This document shows positions 5,797-5,805 of a stretch of 5,805 bases of DNA, piece by piece. Below the pieces are notes generated by a model, which had not been told where the DNA came from, made no database searches, and saw only the letters and a program-made list of their open reading frames with translations. Position 1 is the first letter of the stretch. Each line of letters opens with the position of its first letter. The DNA is from Lachnoclostridium sp. UBA7482 (lineage in GTDB: Bacteria; Bacillota; Clostridia; Lachnospirales; Lachnospiraceae), in contig DLOO01000083.1 of NCBI GenBank assembly GCA_002479645.1, positions 8,550 to 14,354 on the forward strand. The letters run 5' to 3'. The translations under genes were made by a program, and so were the position numbers.

Positions 5797-5805
5797 TAAT
5801 GACGG

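Overview
The window looks like chromosomal DNA from a low-to-moderate GC Firmicute of class Clostridia. Lachnospiraceae or a neighbouring gut family is an inference. The support is strong AGGAGG ribosome binding sites before nearly every gene, a tightly packed type II fatty acid synthesis (fab) operon, sigma-A-like promoters, and a DUF937-type protein. No mobile element, CRISPR array, tRNA or rRNA was seen.

Layout, left to right. Positions 1-197 hold no complete gene: there is a possible C-terminal tail of a plus-strand gene entering from the left, then two hairpins, one of them a likely shared terminator. Positions 198-923 (minus) encode an unrecognised four-helix membrane protein with a C-terminal Cys/His module. 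A 234-base divergent promoter region follows, with a good promoter facing each way and a 14-base palindrome between them. Positions 1158-1799 (plus) encode a DUF937-type protein with an internal repeat and a cationic, amphipathic tail. Between that gene and the next lie a perfect 21-bp inverted repeat and an intrinsic terminator serving both converging genes.

From 5789 down to 1919 (minus) runs one operon in transcription order: fabD, fabG, fabF, fabZ, and a MarR-family regulator. Gaps between genes are 6, 23, 8 and 27 bases, so they are almost certainly co-transcribed. The promoter and any earlier genes (often acpP, fabH or fabK in related clusters) lie beyond the right edge. FabD loads malonyl groups onto acyl carrier protein, FabF condenses them with the growing chain, FabG reduces the 3-keto group and FabZ dehydrates the product. 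The enoyl reductase, ACP and acetyl-CoA carboxylase genes are not in the window. The regulator at the operon's end is a candidate FabT-like repressor giving feedback control, by inference from its family and position.

The fab genes are ordinary and their catalytic residues are intact. The less explained parts are the long perfect hairpin at 1843-1888, the two unknown proteins, the position of the MarR gene, and the oddly placed Shine-Dalgarno sequence before fabD. I do not see convincing evidence of a wholly new system.
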